Shown here one piece after another: positions 17,491-26,463 of a stretch of 64,000 nt of DNA. The DNA is from Sedimenticola_A sp040506895 (GTDB taxonomy: Bacteria > Pseudomonadota > Gammaproteobacteria > Chromatiales > Chromatiaceae), in assembly GCA_040506895.1 (NCBI GenBank), contig JBEVVY010000001.1, positions 1,736,001-1,800,000 of the forward strand. The letters run 5' to 3'. The notes beneath the pieces were generated by a model. The model worked only from the letters and a program-made list of their open reading frames with translations. It did not search any database and was not told the origin of the DNA. Numbering within the stretch: position 1 is the stretch's first letter; the number at the start of each line of letters is the position of its first letter. The position numbers and the translations under genes are program-made.

Positions 17491-17626
17491 CTCCTGTCTC
17501 CGGAGGGCAGACCCGCTTCGCGGGTAGGGATAGAGGGTTATAATGCACACCATTGAACAGCTGCTGCTGACCTCTCGGACACCCAAGGGACGGCCGCAGC
17601 CTTAACTCGAGAGCGAATTCCCGACC

Positions 17627-19135
17627 ATGGCCACGATCAAGCAAGAAGACTTTATCCAGAGCATCGCCGACGCCCTGCAGTTCATCTCCTACTTCCACCC
17701 CGCGGACTACATCAAGGCCCTCACCGAGGCCTGGGAGCGTGAAGAGTCTCCAGCCGCGAAGGACGCCATGGCCCAGATACTGGTCAACTCCCGCATGTGC
17801 GCAGAGGGTCACCGTCCCATCTGCCAGGACACCGGCATGGTGGTCGCCTTCGTGGAGGTTGGCATGAACGTGAACTGGGAGACCGAACTGAGCCTCGAGG
17901 AGATGGTCAACGAAGGGGTTCGACGGGCCTACAGCCACCCGGACAACGTACTGCGCGCCTCCATGGTGGCGGACCCCGCCGGTGAGAGAAAAAACACCCG
18001 CGACAACACCCCCGCCGTGATCCATACCCGCATCGTCCCCGGCGACGAGGTGGAAGTAAAACTGGCGGCCAAGGGTGGCGGCTCGGAGAACAAGTCGAAG
18101 TTCACCGTGCTCAACCCCTCTGCCAGCCTGGTGGACTGGGTGATCGAGACGGTACCCCAGATGGGTGCCGGCTGGTGCCCCCCGGGGATGCTGGGCATCG
18201 GTATCGGCGGCTCCGCCGAGAAGGCGATGCTGCTCGCCAAGGAGTCCCTGATGGAACCCATCGACATCCATGAACTGATCGCTCGTGGCCCCGAAAACCG
18301 GGCCGAGGAACTGCGCCTGGAGCTGTTCGAAAAGGTCAATGCCCTGGGTATCGGCGCCCAGGGGCTGGGTGGCCTCACCACCGTGCTGGACGTCAAGATC
18401 AGCGACTACCCGACCCATGCCGCCTCCCTGCCGGTGGCCATGATCCCCAACTGCGCAGCCACCCGCCACGTGGAGTTCACCCTGGACGGCTCCGGCCCGG
18501 CAGACCTTCAGCCGCCCAGGCTGGAAGAGTGGCCCGAGATCGCCCTGGAAGGTGCCGGCGAGGCACGCCGGGTCAACCTGGACGACATTACCCGGGAAGA
18601 GATCGCCAGCTGGAAGGCCGGGGACCGGGTACTGCTCTCGGGCAAGCTGCTGACCGGACGCGATGCGGCCCACAAACGCATCCAGGATCTGCTGAGCCGC
18701 GGCGAACCGCTTCCGGACGGTGTCGATTTCAGCAATCGCTTCATCTACTACGTCGGCCCGGTGGACCCGGTTGGCGACGAAGTGGTGGGCCCCGCGGGAC
18801 CCACAACATCCACCCGCATGGACAAGTTCACCGAGATGATGCTGGGCGACATCGGCCTGATCGGCATGGTGGGCAAGGCCGAGCGGGGACCCGCCACCGT
18901 GGAGTCGATAAAACAGCACGGCGCGGTCTACCTGATGGCCGTGGGCGGTGCCGCCTACCTGGTGGCCAAGGCGATCAAGGGATCACGCCTTATCGCCTTC
19001 GAGGATCTGGGCATGGAGGCGATACGGGAGTTCGAGGTGGAGGATATGCCGGTCACCGTCGCGGTGGACAGCAACGGCACCTCCGTACACCAGACAGGCC
19101 CCGCCGAGTGGCGGGTGAAGATCGGCAAGATCTAG
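17627..19135 (+). CDS. fumA: Class I fumarate hydratase (4Fe-4S)
   Basis: A 502-aa one-piece class I fumarase that interconverts fumarate and malate in the TCA cycle using an oxygen-sensitive 4Fe-4S cluster. The N-terminal domain contains EGHRPICQDTGMVVAF (a cluster Cys), then KGGGSENKSKFTVLNPS and GIGGSAEKAM. The second half has IPNCAATRHVEF with another Cys, and the beta-like domain has GEPLPDGVDF and VGPAGPTTSTRMDKFTE. The start is the ATG at 17627. It follows the sucB terminator, so it is transcribed separately, and it is ended by a strong hairpin at 19154-19179. The fumA/fumB-type name is by family only. Confidence 0.94.
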   Translation: MATIKQEDFIQSIADALQFISYFHPADYIKALTEAWEREESPAAKDAMAQILVNSRMCAEGHRPICQDTGMVVAFVEVGMNVNWETELSLEEMVNEGVRRAYSHPDNVLRASMVADPAGERKNTRDNTPAVIHTRIVPGDEVEVKLAAKGGGSENKSKFTVLNPSASLVDWVIETVPQMGAGWCPPGMLGIGIGGSAEKAMLLAKESLMEPIDIHELIARGPENRAEELRLELFEKVNALGIGAQGLGGLTTVLDVKISDYPTHAASLPVAMIPNCAATRHVEFTLDGSGPADLQPPRLEEWPEIALEGAGEARRVNLDDITREEIASWKAGDRVLLSGKLLTGRDAAHKRIQDLLSRGEPLPDGVDFSNRFIYYVGPVDPVGDEVVGPAGPTTSTRMDKFTEMMLGDIGLIGMVGKAERGPATVESIKQHGAVYLMAVGGAAYLVAKAIKGSRLIAFEDLGMEAIREFEVEDMPVTVAVDSNGTSVHQTGPAEWRVKIGKI

Positions 19136-19153
19136 CGGGCCCTGAACAGACTA

Positions 19154-19179
19154 CCCCCTCTCCCCTTATGGAGAGGGGG
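19154..19179. terminator. 10-bp perfect hairpin between convergent genes
   Basis: CCCCCTCTCC (19154-19163) pairs perfectly with GGAGAGGGGG (19170-19179) across a 6-base loop. It sits between the end of the fumarase gene and the end of the small minus-strand gene at 19200, so it could terminate both. There is no T-run, and the sequence resembles a dispersed repeat common in related genomes. Confidence 0.5.
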
Positions 19180-19199
19180 CTGGAGACCCGCCAGGGCGA

Positions 19200-19421
19200 T
19201 TATCTCTGCAGTTCGCCTTCCCGGTAATGGACATCCACCCAGCACTTGGGCAGCGCTTCCCCAGACATGAACTGGAGATCGGATTTTTCGAACTTCTCGG
19301 GATCCGGCAGCTCCTCGCCGACATGGAAACGACCGACAAGCTGGGTGTGATTGGGGTTGAAAAGGTCGGTCAGGCTGAGCACTTCGACCATTTTCCCACT
19401 CGAAACATGCTTGAGGAACAT
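19200..19421 (-). CDS. Small conserved protein (73 aa), function unknown
   Basis: A 73-aa protein beginning MFLKHVSSGKMVEVLSLTDL and containing LVGRFHVGEELPDPEKFEKS and LPKCWVDVHYR. Short proteins of this pattern are found in purple sulfur bacteria and relatives, sometimes labelled acetyltransferase without clear support. There is a good purine-rich ribosome-binding site upstream (AGGAGGTTGTC). Single-gene unit, convergent with the fumarase gene. No catalytic motif is visible. Confidence 0.7.
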   Translation of the reverse strand: MFLKHVSSGKMVEVLSLTDLFNPNHTQLVGRFHVGEELPDPEKFEKSDLQFMSGEALPKCWVDVHYREGELQR

Positions 19422-19749
19422 GACAACCTCCTTTTGGCATTCATACCTGTACCCGCCTGATTCCCCTTGTTTTTCAGTTCTTTAAAGGGCGGCGGTTCCG
19501 CAGTACCTAATGCAAGTATGGTCCCCAGTCCGGGGTTTGCAAGATCGGCATGATCAGCCTTGCCGCGGTAACAGGGTACAGATCGCTTTAAATCTGCAGA
19601 TTTTCCATTTGCCCCATGGAATTACCTCAAGGCTCGCTTGTCACAATAGACCTGGCAAGCTGGAAAACTGCGATAATTGCCCGGCACCTTCTCATCCGGC
19701 AGGTAAACTGACCCGGGATTCAACACACACTTATGGACAGGCATTACTG

Positions 19750-20100
19750 ATGCGACAAACCAGGAACTTCAAAAACTCACTTCTGCTGATCTGCATCCTC
19801 GCCCTGGCTGGCTGTACCCAGGAGACCCAAAACAAGGTCGGACGTGCCATTCAGAACTGGACCGGGACGAACGGTATCCTGGAAATATATGCCGGTGAAA
19901 AACTGGTCAGGCGGTTTATCGATATCGACAAACTCTCTACCGCGGAGGCGACACAGAGTTCCGAATCAAGGCCCTACCGGTTCGGCTACGGCATACTCGA
20001 TGAGAATCTGAACATGCGGGCAGACGACGGTGAAGAGAGGGTCTATTTCGAGTTCAGTGACTACTCGACGTTCTATATCTTCTTTGAGCAGCCCCGGTAA
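19750..20100 (+). CDS. Small lipoprotein, function unknown
   Basis: The start ATG at 19750 gives a 116-aa precursor with a classical lipoprotein signal peptide (SLLLICILALAGC), where the Cys of the LALAGC lipobox is the lipidated residue. The mature part has GILEIYAGEKLVRRFIDIDK and ends in an aromatic-rich stretch (FEFSDYSTFYIFFEQPR). No family recognised. The frame remains open upstream to 19510, but those codons lack a signal sequence and are not used in this call. Probably an outer-membrane-anchored periplasmic protein. Confidence 0.7.
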   Translation: MRQTRNFKNSLLLICILALAGCTQETQNKVGRAIQNWTGTNGILEIYAGEKLVRRFIDIDKLSTAEATQSSESRPYRFGYGILDENLNMRADDGEERVYFEFSDYSTFYIFFEQPR

Positions 20101-20148
20101 GCCCGATCTTCTTCGTCCCGCACAGGGCCTGCTCAGAAGTGACAGGCC

Positions 20149-20388
20149 CTAGCGGGTTGCCGCCCAGCGCTCAGGGGTGTAGGTCTTGATGGAGAAGGCG
20201 TGCAGTTCATTGCTCTCGAGCTGCGCCTTCACGGTGTCCTTCACCATGCGGTGCTGTTTCAGAAGGGGCATGCCCTCGAAGGCATCCGAGATCACTTCCA
20301 CCGAGAAGTCACAGCCTTCACCGGCCACATGCACCTCGCAACCGGGTATTCCTGCCTGAATCAGTGCCTTGACTGCATCGTGTTCCAT
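20149..20388 (-). CDS. ibaG: BolA-family protein (IbaG type)
   Basis: A 79-aa BolA-like protein. The family fold is visible in DFSVEVISDAFEGMPLLKQH, followed by RMVKDTVKAQL and the C-terminal AFSIKTYTPERW. BolA/IbaG proteins partner monothiol glutaredoxins and help handle Fe-S clusters. The short form with a single conserved His (KQHRM) matches IbaG better than BolA. It lies downstream of prfC on the same strand, 67 bases away, rather than beside murA where ibaG often sits, so the exact subfamily is not certain. Confidence 0.85.
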   Translation of the reverse strand: MEHDAVKALIQAGIPGCEVHVAGEGCDFSVEVISDAFEGMPLLKQHRMVKDTVKAQLESNELHAFSIKTYTPERWAATR

Positions 20389-20455
20389 TTTTTACCTCCA
20401 CAATCCGCCGGTCAGGTCTGCTCCAGGCCGGCAAGCTGGTATCTCGTGTTGATAT

Positions 20456-22036
20456 TTAAAGCTCGCGGGTGTCCAGAAACTCAACCTCGGGCCAGCGCTC
20501 CATGGTGAGGTCCAGGTTGACCCGGGTCGGGGCCAGGTAGACCAGCTGATCATCGCCATCGATGGCCAGGTTCTCGTGGGCCTTCACCTTGAACCGCTCG
20601 AGTATCTTGGGATCGTCGCACTTGACCCAGCGCGCGGTGGCCACGCTCACCGCCTCGACGATCGCCTCCACGTTGTACTCGGTCTTGAGGCGTTCAGCCG
20701 CCACGTCGAACTGCAGCACACCCACCGCACCGAGAATCATGTCATTGTTCTTGAGGGGCCTGAAGACCTGGGTCGCCCCCTCCTCGCACAGCTGCAGCAC
20801 ACCCTTCTGCAACGCCTTCAGTCGCAGGGGATCTTTCAATACAACACGCCTGAACAGCTCGGGCGCGAAGTAGGGAATGCCCTCGTACTTGAGCTCCTCG
20901 CCATCGGTGAAGGTATCACCGATCTGCATGGTGCCGTGGTTGTGCAGGCCGATGATATCCCCGGGCCAGGCCTCCTCGACGTGCTTTCGCTCATCGGCCT
21001 GGAAGGTGATCGCGTTACTCACCTGGACCGTCTTGCCGATGCGTACGTGGCGCATCTTCATGCCCTTCTTGTAGGAACCGGAACAGACCCGCAGGAAGGC
21101 GATACGGTCGCGGTGGGCGGGATCCATATTGGCCTGGATCTTGAAAACGAATCCGGAGAACTTGCTCTCTGCCGGTTCGACCACGCGCTGCAGTGTCTCC
21201 CGCGGGATGGGGGTCGGTGCATACTCGACAAAGGCGTCCAGCAGCTCCTTGACACCGAAGTTGTTGATCGCCGAACCGAAGAAGACGGGGGTCAGCTCAC
21301 CCCGGCGGTAGGCCTCGAGATCCAGCTCGTGGCTGGCGCCCATCACCAGCTCGATCTCCTCTCGCAACTCATCCGCCTGGTCGCCGATCACCTCGTCGAG
21401 ACGGGGGTTGTCGAGCCCCTCGATCACCTCACCCTCCTGAATCTTGCCACCATGGGTGGCGGAAAAGAGATGGGTCTTGTCTGTGCGCAGGTCATACACC
21501 CCCTTGAAGCGCTTGCCCATGCCGATGGGCCAGGTGACTGGGGCGCACTTGATCTTCAGTACATCCTCCACTTCGTCGAGGATCTCCATCGCATCGCGAC
21601 CCTCGCGATCGAGCTTGTTGACGAAGGTGAGAATGGGGGTGGTGCGCAGGCGGCACACCTCCATCAGCTTGATGGTGCGCGCCTCCACGCCCTTGGCCAC
21701 GTCGATCACCATCAGGGCGGAGTCCACCGCGGTGAGGGTACGGTAGGTATCCTCCGAGAAGTCCTCGTGACCCGGGGTATCCAGCAGGTTGACGATGGCG
21801 TCGCCGTGGGGAAACTGCATCACCGATGAGGTGACGGAGATACCGCGCTGCTTCTCCATCTCCATCCAGTCCGATGTCGCATGACGCGCCGCCTTGCGGC
21901 CCTTGACGGTACCGGCCATCTGGATGGCGCCACCGAACAGCAGCAGCTTCTCTGTCAGGGTGGTCTTACCCGCATCCGGGTGCGAGATGATGGCGAAGGT
22001 ACGCCGACGGTTCAGTTGCTCAAGCAGTTCAGACAT
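20456..22036 (-). CDS. prfC: Peptide chain release factor 3
   Basis: A 526-aa translational GTPase that recycles RF1/RF2 from the ribosome. GTP-binding motifs are intact: G1 SHPDAGKTTLTEKLL, G2 region KQRGISVTSSVM, G3 DTPGHEDF and G4 NKLDREG. Domain II and the C-terminal domain follow (GVLQFDVAAERLKTEYN is characteristic of RF3). Length is standard. It is downstream of rimI on the same strand, with 60 bases between them. Confidence 0.97.
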   Translation of the reverse strand: MSELLEQLNRRRTFAIISHPDAGKTTLTEKLLLFGGAIQMAGTVKGRKAARHATSDWMEMEKQRGISVTSSVMQFPHGDAIVNLLDTPGHEDFSEDTYRTLTAVDSALMVIDVAKGVEARTIKLMEVCRLRTTPILTFVNKLDREGRDAMEILDEVEDVLKIKCAPVTWPIGMGKRFKGVYDLRTDKTHLFSATHGGKIQEGEVIEGLDNPRLDEVIGDQADELREEIELVMGASHELDLEAYRRGELTPVFFGSAINNFGVKELLDAFVEYAPTPIPRETLQRVVEPAESKFSGFVFKIQANMDPAHRDRIAFLRVCSGSYKKGMKMRHVRIGKTVQVSNAITFQADERKHVEEAWPGDIIGLHNHGTMQIGDTFTDGEELKYEGIPYFAPELFRRVVLKDPLRLKALQKGVLQLCEEGATQVFRPLKNNDMILGAVGVLQFDVAAERLKTEYNVEAIVEAVSVATARWVKCDDPKILERFKVKAHENLAIDGDDQLVYLAPTRVNLDLTMERWPEVEFLDTREL

Positions 22037-22096
22037 CTGGAGAGTTCGGGTTATCGCGAAAAGCGGCGATTATACAGGATCTCGCCGGAAAATCTC

Positions 22097-22564
22097 TTAA
22101 CAGAGGCTGAGGGCGAGCACGATGGCGTCTTCTCTCCCTTCCGGGGCAGGATAGTACCCGCGACGGCGGCCCACCTCGTTGAAACCGAGGGTATCGTAGA
22201 GGTGGATGGCCGCCGGGTTGGACGATCGCACCTCCAGGAATATGGTATCGGCACTGCGCTCCCTGGCGAGAGTGATGAAGCGGTGCATCAGCCGCCTGCC
22301 CAGGCCCTTGCCCTGCATCTCGGGGTGTATGCAGATGTTCAGTATATGGGCCTCGCCCGCGGCTACCGACATGATGGCGTAGCCGATGACCCGCTTATCG
22401 AGTACGCAGACCCAGCAGAGGTACCCCACCCGCAGGCAATCCCGGAAGATCCCCTCGGTCCAGGGAAACTCGTAGGCCAGCTCCTCGACCGCCATCACAG
22501 CCTCCACATCGGCCGTTTTCATGGGCCGGATCTGTAACATAGGATCTTTGAGTATGGCGCTCAT
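22097..22564 (-). CDS. rimI: Ribosomal protein S18-alanine N-acetyltransferase
   Basis: A GNAT acetyltransferase of the RimI type, which acetylates the N-terminal Ala of ribosomal protein S18. The acetyl-CoA binding loop is QGKGLGRRLM in ILNICIHPEMQGKGLGRR, followed by IFLEVRSSNPAAIHLYDTLGF and the C-terminal YYPAPEGREDAIVLAL. The start is the ATG at 22564 (155 aa); an in-frame upstream start would add an unlikely 36-residue tail. It lies directly downstream of the uracil-DNA glycosylase gene in the same direction, an order that recurs in gammaproteobacteria. Confidence 0.92.
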   Translation of the reverse strand: MSAILKDPMLQIRPMKTADVEAVMAVEELAYEFPWTEGIFRDCLRVGYLCWVCVLDKRVIGYAIMSVAAGEAHILNICIHPEMQGKGLGRRLMHRFITLARERSADTIFLEVRSSNPAAIHLYDTLGFNEVGRRRGYYPAPEGREDAIVLALSLC

Positions 22565-22682
22565 CTCGCTGCCTGGATTCCTTGCATCATGAAAAAAGTA
22601 TAAATGATGGGCTGCGGCCCGATGTGCCGCTGGTCCCGGGAAACCGCATCGCTTATCGGGGTTTTGAAGCAAAAACGCCTGA

Positions 22683-23531
22683 TCAGAGCTTTCTCACGGC
22701 GGCCTGGAGATCCTGCCACGCCTTCCCTTTCTGATCGGGGGAGCGCAGCAGGTAGGCCGGGTGATAGGTCACCACCACCGGGATATCGTCGTAGCGGTAC
22801 TCCCTGCCCCGCATTCGGCCCACCGCCTCTTCGGACTTGAGCAGGTTCTGTGCGGCCACCCGCCCCACGCAGAGGATCACCTTTGGGCGTATCAGGGCGA
22901 CCTGGCGCCTGAGATAGGGCTCACAGGCCACCGCCTCCTCGATACGGGGATCCCGGTTTCCCGGTGGGCGGCACTTCAGGATATTGGCGATATAGGCCTG
23001 TTCACGCTGCAGGCCGATCGCCTTCAACATGGCATTGAGCAACTGCCCGGCACGCCCGACGAAGGGTTCTCCCTGGCGATCCTCGTCCGCCCCGGGGGCC
23101 TCGCCGATCACCAGCAGGTCCGCCTCCCGGTTTCCGACACCGAAAACCGTGTTGCTGCGACTGCTGTGCAGTTCGCACGCCTCGCAGGCGGCGACCCGCT
23201 GTTCCAGCTGTGGCCAGTCCAGCCGATCGAGATCACTGCGTGTCCCTTGAGAGGATTCGATGCCGGGCGGGATGTCATCGGTCTGCTCGACAGGTGCGAA
23301 ATCATCCGTCAGAGGCGGCATATCCTCCATCCAGGGAGGCATCTCGGAAGCATCTGGCTGAGAGGCCTTTGCCTTGACCGGATCGGGCGTGGCGTTTTCA
23401 GTCGGAGCCTCTGCAACGGGAGTCGCCGGCACCACCTCTTCCACCGGCGGTTCCTGCGGCGCGTACTCGCGGGAGACCCAGTCCTGGATCCCCATGGCAT
23501 CGAGATACTGCTGCCTACGGGCCTCTTCCAT
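22683..23531 (-). CDS. Type 4 (Fe-S) uracil-DNA glycosylase
   Basis: Family 4 uracil-DNA glycosylase, which removes uracil from DNA. An N-terminal low-complexity Pro/Glu/Ala region (about residues 15-110) precedes the enzyme domain. Motif A, GEAPGADEDRQGEPFVGRAG, and the second motif TYHPAYLLRSPDQK are intact. Cluster cysteines are seen in AACEACELH and in KCRPPGNRDP with a following ACEPYL. An ATG at 23531 is used; a GTG one codon earlier is also possible. The start abuts the left end of a MITE-like element, so its promoter may come from that element or lie further upstream. Confidence 0.93.
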   Translation of the reverse strand: MEEARRQQYLDAMGIQDWVSREYAPQEPPVEEVVPATPVAEAPTENATPDPVKAKASQPDASEMPPWMEDMPPLTDDFAPVEQTDDIPPGIESSQGTRSDLDRLDWPQLEQRVAACEACELHSSRSNTVFGVGNREADLLVIGEAPGADEDRQGEPFVGRAGQLLNAMLKAIGLQREQAYIANILKCRPPGNRDPRIEEAVACEPYLRRQVALIRPKVILCVGRVAAQNLLKSEEAVGRMRGREYRYDDIPVVVTYHPAYLLRSPDQKGKAWQDLQAAVRKL

Positions 23532-23534
23532 CAC

Positions 23535-23807
23535 CTAGGGCCTGTTAGCACCATGCGGATACCCAGCGTTGGCTCTCAAATGAGCCCAGGCAAGGCGCGC
23601 AGAGTGCGGTTTGGTTGCTCCAAATAAACGATGTGCAACGCTGAATGGGCTCATTTGAGAGCCAACCCGGAGGGACGGGACCATTTTCCCGCATGACTGT
23701 GTTGCACTTTCGCTTGTGTACGGCTGGTACATGGCGCTCAGTGCGCCTTGTCCTGCGAAAAAATGGTCTCCGTCGATGAATATCCTCATGGTGCTAACAG
23801 GCCCTAG
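23535..23807. repeat. MITE-like palindromic element with 21-bp perfect terminal repeats
   Basis: A 273-bp non-coding block. Its ends are a perfect 21-bp inverted repeat beginning CTAGGGCCTGTTAGCACC (23535-23555 and 23787-23807). Inside is a second perfect 21-bp inverted repeat (23568-23588 with 23646-23666) and a weaker pair (23674-23687 with 23760-23774). It fills the whole gap between the uracil-DNA glycosylase start and leuA, and the leuA stop TAG falls inside the right end. There is no reading frame of note. The TA bases flanking GGGCCTG could be a target duplication of an IS630/mariner-type element (inference). Confidence 0.85.
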
Positions 23808-25354
23808 ACCTCGCCCTTCTGGGGGTGGGCCCGCTGGGCCTCCTGCTGCAGCTTGTTCACGGCGTTGATATAGGCCTTGGCGGAGGCGATGACGATATCG
23901 GTGTCGGCACCCTGGCCGTTGACGATACGCCCCTCCTTCTCCAGCCTCACGGTCACCTCGCCCTGGGCGTCGGTGCCGCTGGTAATGGCGTTGACCGAGT
24001 AGAGCTGGAGTTCCGCTCCACACTGCACGATCGACTCGATCGACTTCAGGGCCGCATCCACCGGACCGCCGCCCACCTCGGACGCAGATTTCTCCTCGCC
24101 ATCCACGGAGACGACGACACTGGCATTGGGAACCTCGCCGGTCTCTGAACAGACCTTCAGGGAGACCAGCTTCACCCGCTCGTTCTCAGCGCTGAACCCG
24201 GCATCGGTCACCAGTGCCTGGAGATCGTCGTCGAAGATCTCGTGCTTCTTGTCCGCCAGATCCTTGAAACGCCTGAAGGCGTCATTGAGTTCCTCTTCGG
24301 AATCGAAGGTGATATCGAGCTCCTCGAGACGGGTGCGGAAGGCGTTGCGCCCGGAGTGCTTGCCCATCACCATGCGGTTCTGTGACCACCCCACATCCTG
24401 GGCCCTCATGATCTCGTAGGTCTCACGGCTCTTCAGCACGCCGTCCTGGTGGATGCCCGATTCATGGGCAAAGGCGTTGGCGCCCACGATCGCCTTGTTG
24501 GGCTGCACCGGGAAGCCGGTAATACTGGAGACCAGGCGTGAACAGTTGACGATCTGGGTGGTATCCAGGCCGGTGTCGCAGTCGAAGAAATCAGGCCTTG
24601 TCCTCACCGCCATGGTCACCTCTTCGAGGGAGGCGTTACCGGCCCTCTCCCCCAAGCCATTGATGGTGCACTCCACCTGGCGGGCACCGTTCTTCACTGC
24701 TGAGAGCGAGTTGGAGACGGCCAGGCCCAGGTCATTGTGGCAATGGACCGAGAACACCGCCTTGTCCGAGTTGGGTATGCGCTCGATCAGGTTGTGGATG
24801 GTCTCGCCGAACTGCTGGGGCATGGCGTAGCCCACGGTATCGGGGACATTGATGGTGGTGGCACCCGCCTTGATCACCTCTTCGAAAATGCGACAGAGAA
24901 AATCGAGCTCGGAACGACCGGCATCCTCGGCGGAGAACTCCACGTTATCGGTGAACTGACGTGCGCGCTTCACCGCCCAGACCGCCTGCTCCACCACCTG
25001 GTCCGGTTGCATGCGCAGCTTCTGCTCCATGTGGATGGGCGAGGTGGCGATAAAGGTATGGATACGCCCGGAGTTGGCATCCTTCAACGCCTCGCCGGCA
25101 CGGTCGATATCTTTCTCCAGGGCACGGGCCAGGCCGCAGATAGTGCTCTCCTTGACCGTCTGGGCGACTGCCTGCACGGCTTCGAAATCACCCACGCTGG
25201 CGATAGGAAAGCCCGCCTCGATAACATCCACCCGCATCTTCTCCAGGGCCTTGGCGATGCGAAGCTTCTCCTCCTTGGTCATGGAGGCACCGGGGCTCTG
25301 CTCGCCATCCCGCAGTGTGGTATCGAAGATAATCAGTCTGTCTGGGCTGCTCAT
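23804..25354 (-). CDS. leuA: 2-isopropylmalate synthase
   Basis: The first committed enzyme of leucine synthesis, joining acetyl-CoA and 2-oxoisovalerate. The TIM-barrel opening IIFDTTLRDGEQSPG and the metal-binding HxH in VHCHNDLG are intact. The C-terminal leucine-sensing regulatory domain (about 390-510) includes GGGPVDAALKSIESIV. The start ATG at 25354 has AGGAAACAG upstream; an in-frame start at 25378 is less likely. The stop codon TAG lies within the terminal repeat of the adjacent MITE-like element, so the element may have supplied the last codons. It is downstream of pssA with a 69-base gap. Confidence 0.97.
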   Translation of the reverse strand: MSSPDRLIIFDTTLRDGEQSPGASMTKEEKLRIAKALEKMRVDVIEAGFPIASVGDFEAVQAVAQTVKESTICGLARALEKDIDRAGEALKDANSGRIHTFIATSPIHMEQKLRMQPDQVVEQAVWAVKRARQFTDNVEFSAEDAGRSELDFLCRIFEEVIKAGATTINVPDTVGYAMPQQFGETIHNLIERIPNSDKAVFSVHCHNDLGLAVSNSLSAVKNGARQVECTINGLGERAGNASLEEVTMAVRTRPDFFDCDTGLDTTQIVNCSRLVSSITGFPVQPNKAIVGANAFAHESGIHQDGVLKSRETYEIMRAQDVGWSQNRMVMGKHSGRNAFRTRLEELDITFDSEEELNDAFRRFKDLADKKHEIFDDDLQALVTDAGFSAENERVKLVSLKVCSETGEVPNASVVVSVDGEEKSASEVGGGPVDAALKSIESIVQCGAELQLYSVNAITSGTDAQGEVTVRLEKEGRIVNGQGADTDIVIASAKAYINAVNKLQQEAQRAHPQKGEV

Positions 25355-25423
25355 AATGCTGTTTCCTGAAACGCTCAATCCACCTGCCCGGCAGATTGCA
25401 ATAAATCTATTAGAACCGGTGAA

Positions 25424-26206
25424 TTACGCCTCACCGCCCTCGTCATCCTGCTGATCGCTCTCCCTGCCTTCACGCTCCGCCCTGCGACGCTTGAGGTGCG
25501 TCACTGTCAGAACCAGTCCCGATACCGCGTAGGAGAAGAAGAGCAGAAACAGGACAAGTGGCGGCTGAAGCAACAGCACGGCGAAACCGAGCATCACGAC
25601 AACCACCATGAAAAACGGCACCTTGCCCCGGAAGTCGATCTCCTTGAAGCTGTTGTAGCGGATATTGCTCACCATCAGCAGGCCGGCGCCGACCGTCAGT
25701 ATGCCGGCGATATAGGAGACATCCCCCCCCTCGATACCGTTATCCACGGCCACCCAGACGCTGCCGGCGATGATCGCCGCCGCCGCTGGAGAGGGCAGCC
25801 CCTGAAAATAACGCTTGTCCGTGGTACCCACCTGGGTGTTGAAGCGGGCCAGACGCAGAGCCGCCGCCGCGGTATAGACAAAGGCAGCCAACCAGCCGAA
25901 CTTGCCGAGTCCCTGCAGGGACCAGACATACATCACCAGCGAGGGCGCCAGGCCGAAGGCAACCATGTCGGAGAGACTGTCGTACTCCGCACCAAATGCG
26001 GTCTGGGTGTGGGTGAGACGCGCCACGCGCCCATCCAGGCCATCCAGCACCATGGCCACGAAGATTGCGACCGAGGCCTGTTCGAAGCGACCGTTCATCG
26101 CCGCCAGCACGGCGTAGAAGCCACAGAACAGCGCGGCCGTGGTAAATAGGTTGGGCAGCAGGTAGATACCGCGGGGACGCCTTTTCTTGTGATTTATCTC
26201 TTCCAT
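25424..26206 (-). CDS. pssA: CDP-diacylglycerol-serine O-phosphatidyltransferase
   Basis: A membrane enzyme that makes phosphatidylserine, the precursor of phosphatidylethanolamine. The CDP-alcohol phosphotransferase signature is complete: LDGLDGRVARLTHTQ followed by GAEYDSLSDM, giving the DG-x2-AR, G and D-D residues. About six to eight hydrophobic segments follow (for example LGFAVLLLQPPLVLFLLFFS), and the C-terminal tail is acidic and basic. The 260-aa length fits the integral-membrane (Gram-positive-type) form found with ilvBNC and leuA in many gammaproteobacteria. Confidence 0.95.
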   Translation of the reverse strand: MEEINHKKRRPRGIYLLPNLFTTAALFCGFYAVLAAMNGRFEQASVAIFVAMVLDGLDGRVARLTHTQTAFGAEYDSLSDMVAFGLAPSLVMYVWSLQGLGKFGWLAAFVYTAAAALRLARFNTQVGTTDKRYFQGLPSPAAAAIIAGSVWVAVDNGIEGGDVSYIAGILTVGAGLLMVSNIRYNSFKEIDFRGKVPFFMVVVVMLGFAVLLLQPPLVLFLLFFSYAVSGLVLTVTHLKRRRAEREGRESDQQDDEGGEA

Positions 26207-26277
26207 CGGAGAAATCGGCCAGGTGGTTTTTAATCACCAGATTATAAGTGAGATCTGCGGGATACGCACAACAAAGA

Positions 26278-26304
26278 AAAACGCCGGCACAAGGCCGGCG
26301 TTTT
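26278..26304. terminator. Bidirectional-type terminator downstream of ilvC
   Basis: AAAACGCCGGC (26278-26288) pairs perfectly with GCCGGCGTTTT (26294-26304) over a 5-base loop. Reading on the minus strand, the hairpin ends in a T-run (AAAA on the plus strand before the stem), so it terminates ilvBNC before pssA. Confidence 0.85.
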
Positions 26305-26327
26305 CTGATCATTGAAGCCCCGAACGA

Positions 26328-26367
26328 TCAGTTCTTGGACTTATCAACAATCTTTTTGATCCAGGGG
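26328..26367 (-). pseudogene. Orphan second copy of the ilvC 3' end
   Basis: This 40-bp stretch matches the last 40 bases of ilvC (26464-26503) at 36 of 40 positions. Read on the minus strand it encodes PWIKKIVDKSKN and a stop, exactly the ilvC C-terminus. The three differences inside those codons are all synonymous (AAA for AAG, ATT for ATC, GTT for GTA). It lies between the ilvC stop and the terminator and has no start. It is probably the tail left from another ilvC allele; about 96 bases with two hairpins separate the copies. Confidence 0.8.
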
Positions 26368-26463
26368 TGAGACAGAACCGTTTGCCTGGGGGGCAAACGC
26401 AGTCTGTCGAACGACCGGCCAGGGAAGGCCGGGCCGGACTGAACACCATGGATGGGTTAGCAC

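Noticed and set aside
19510..19749. In-frame extension of the lipoprotein gene upstream to 19510
   Set aside because: The added codons have no signal or family features, while the ATG at 19750 gives a perfect lipoprotein signal peptide.
26379..26399. 8-bp hairpin between the ilvC stop and its duplicated tail as a separate terminator
   Set aside because: No T-run follows on the minus strand, and a proper terminator lies at 26278-26304.
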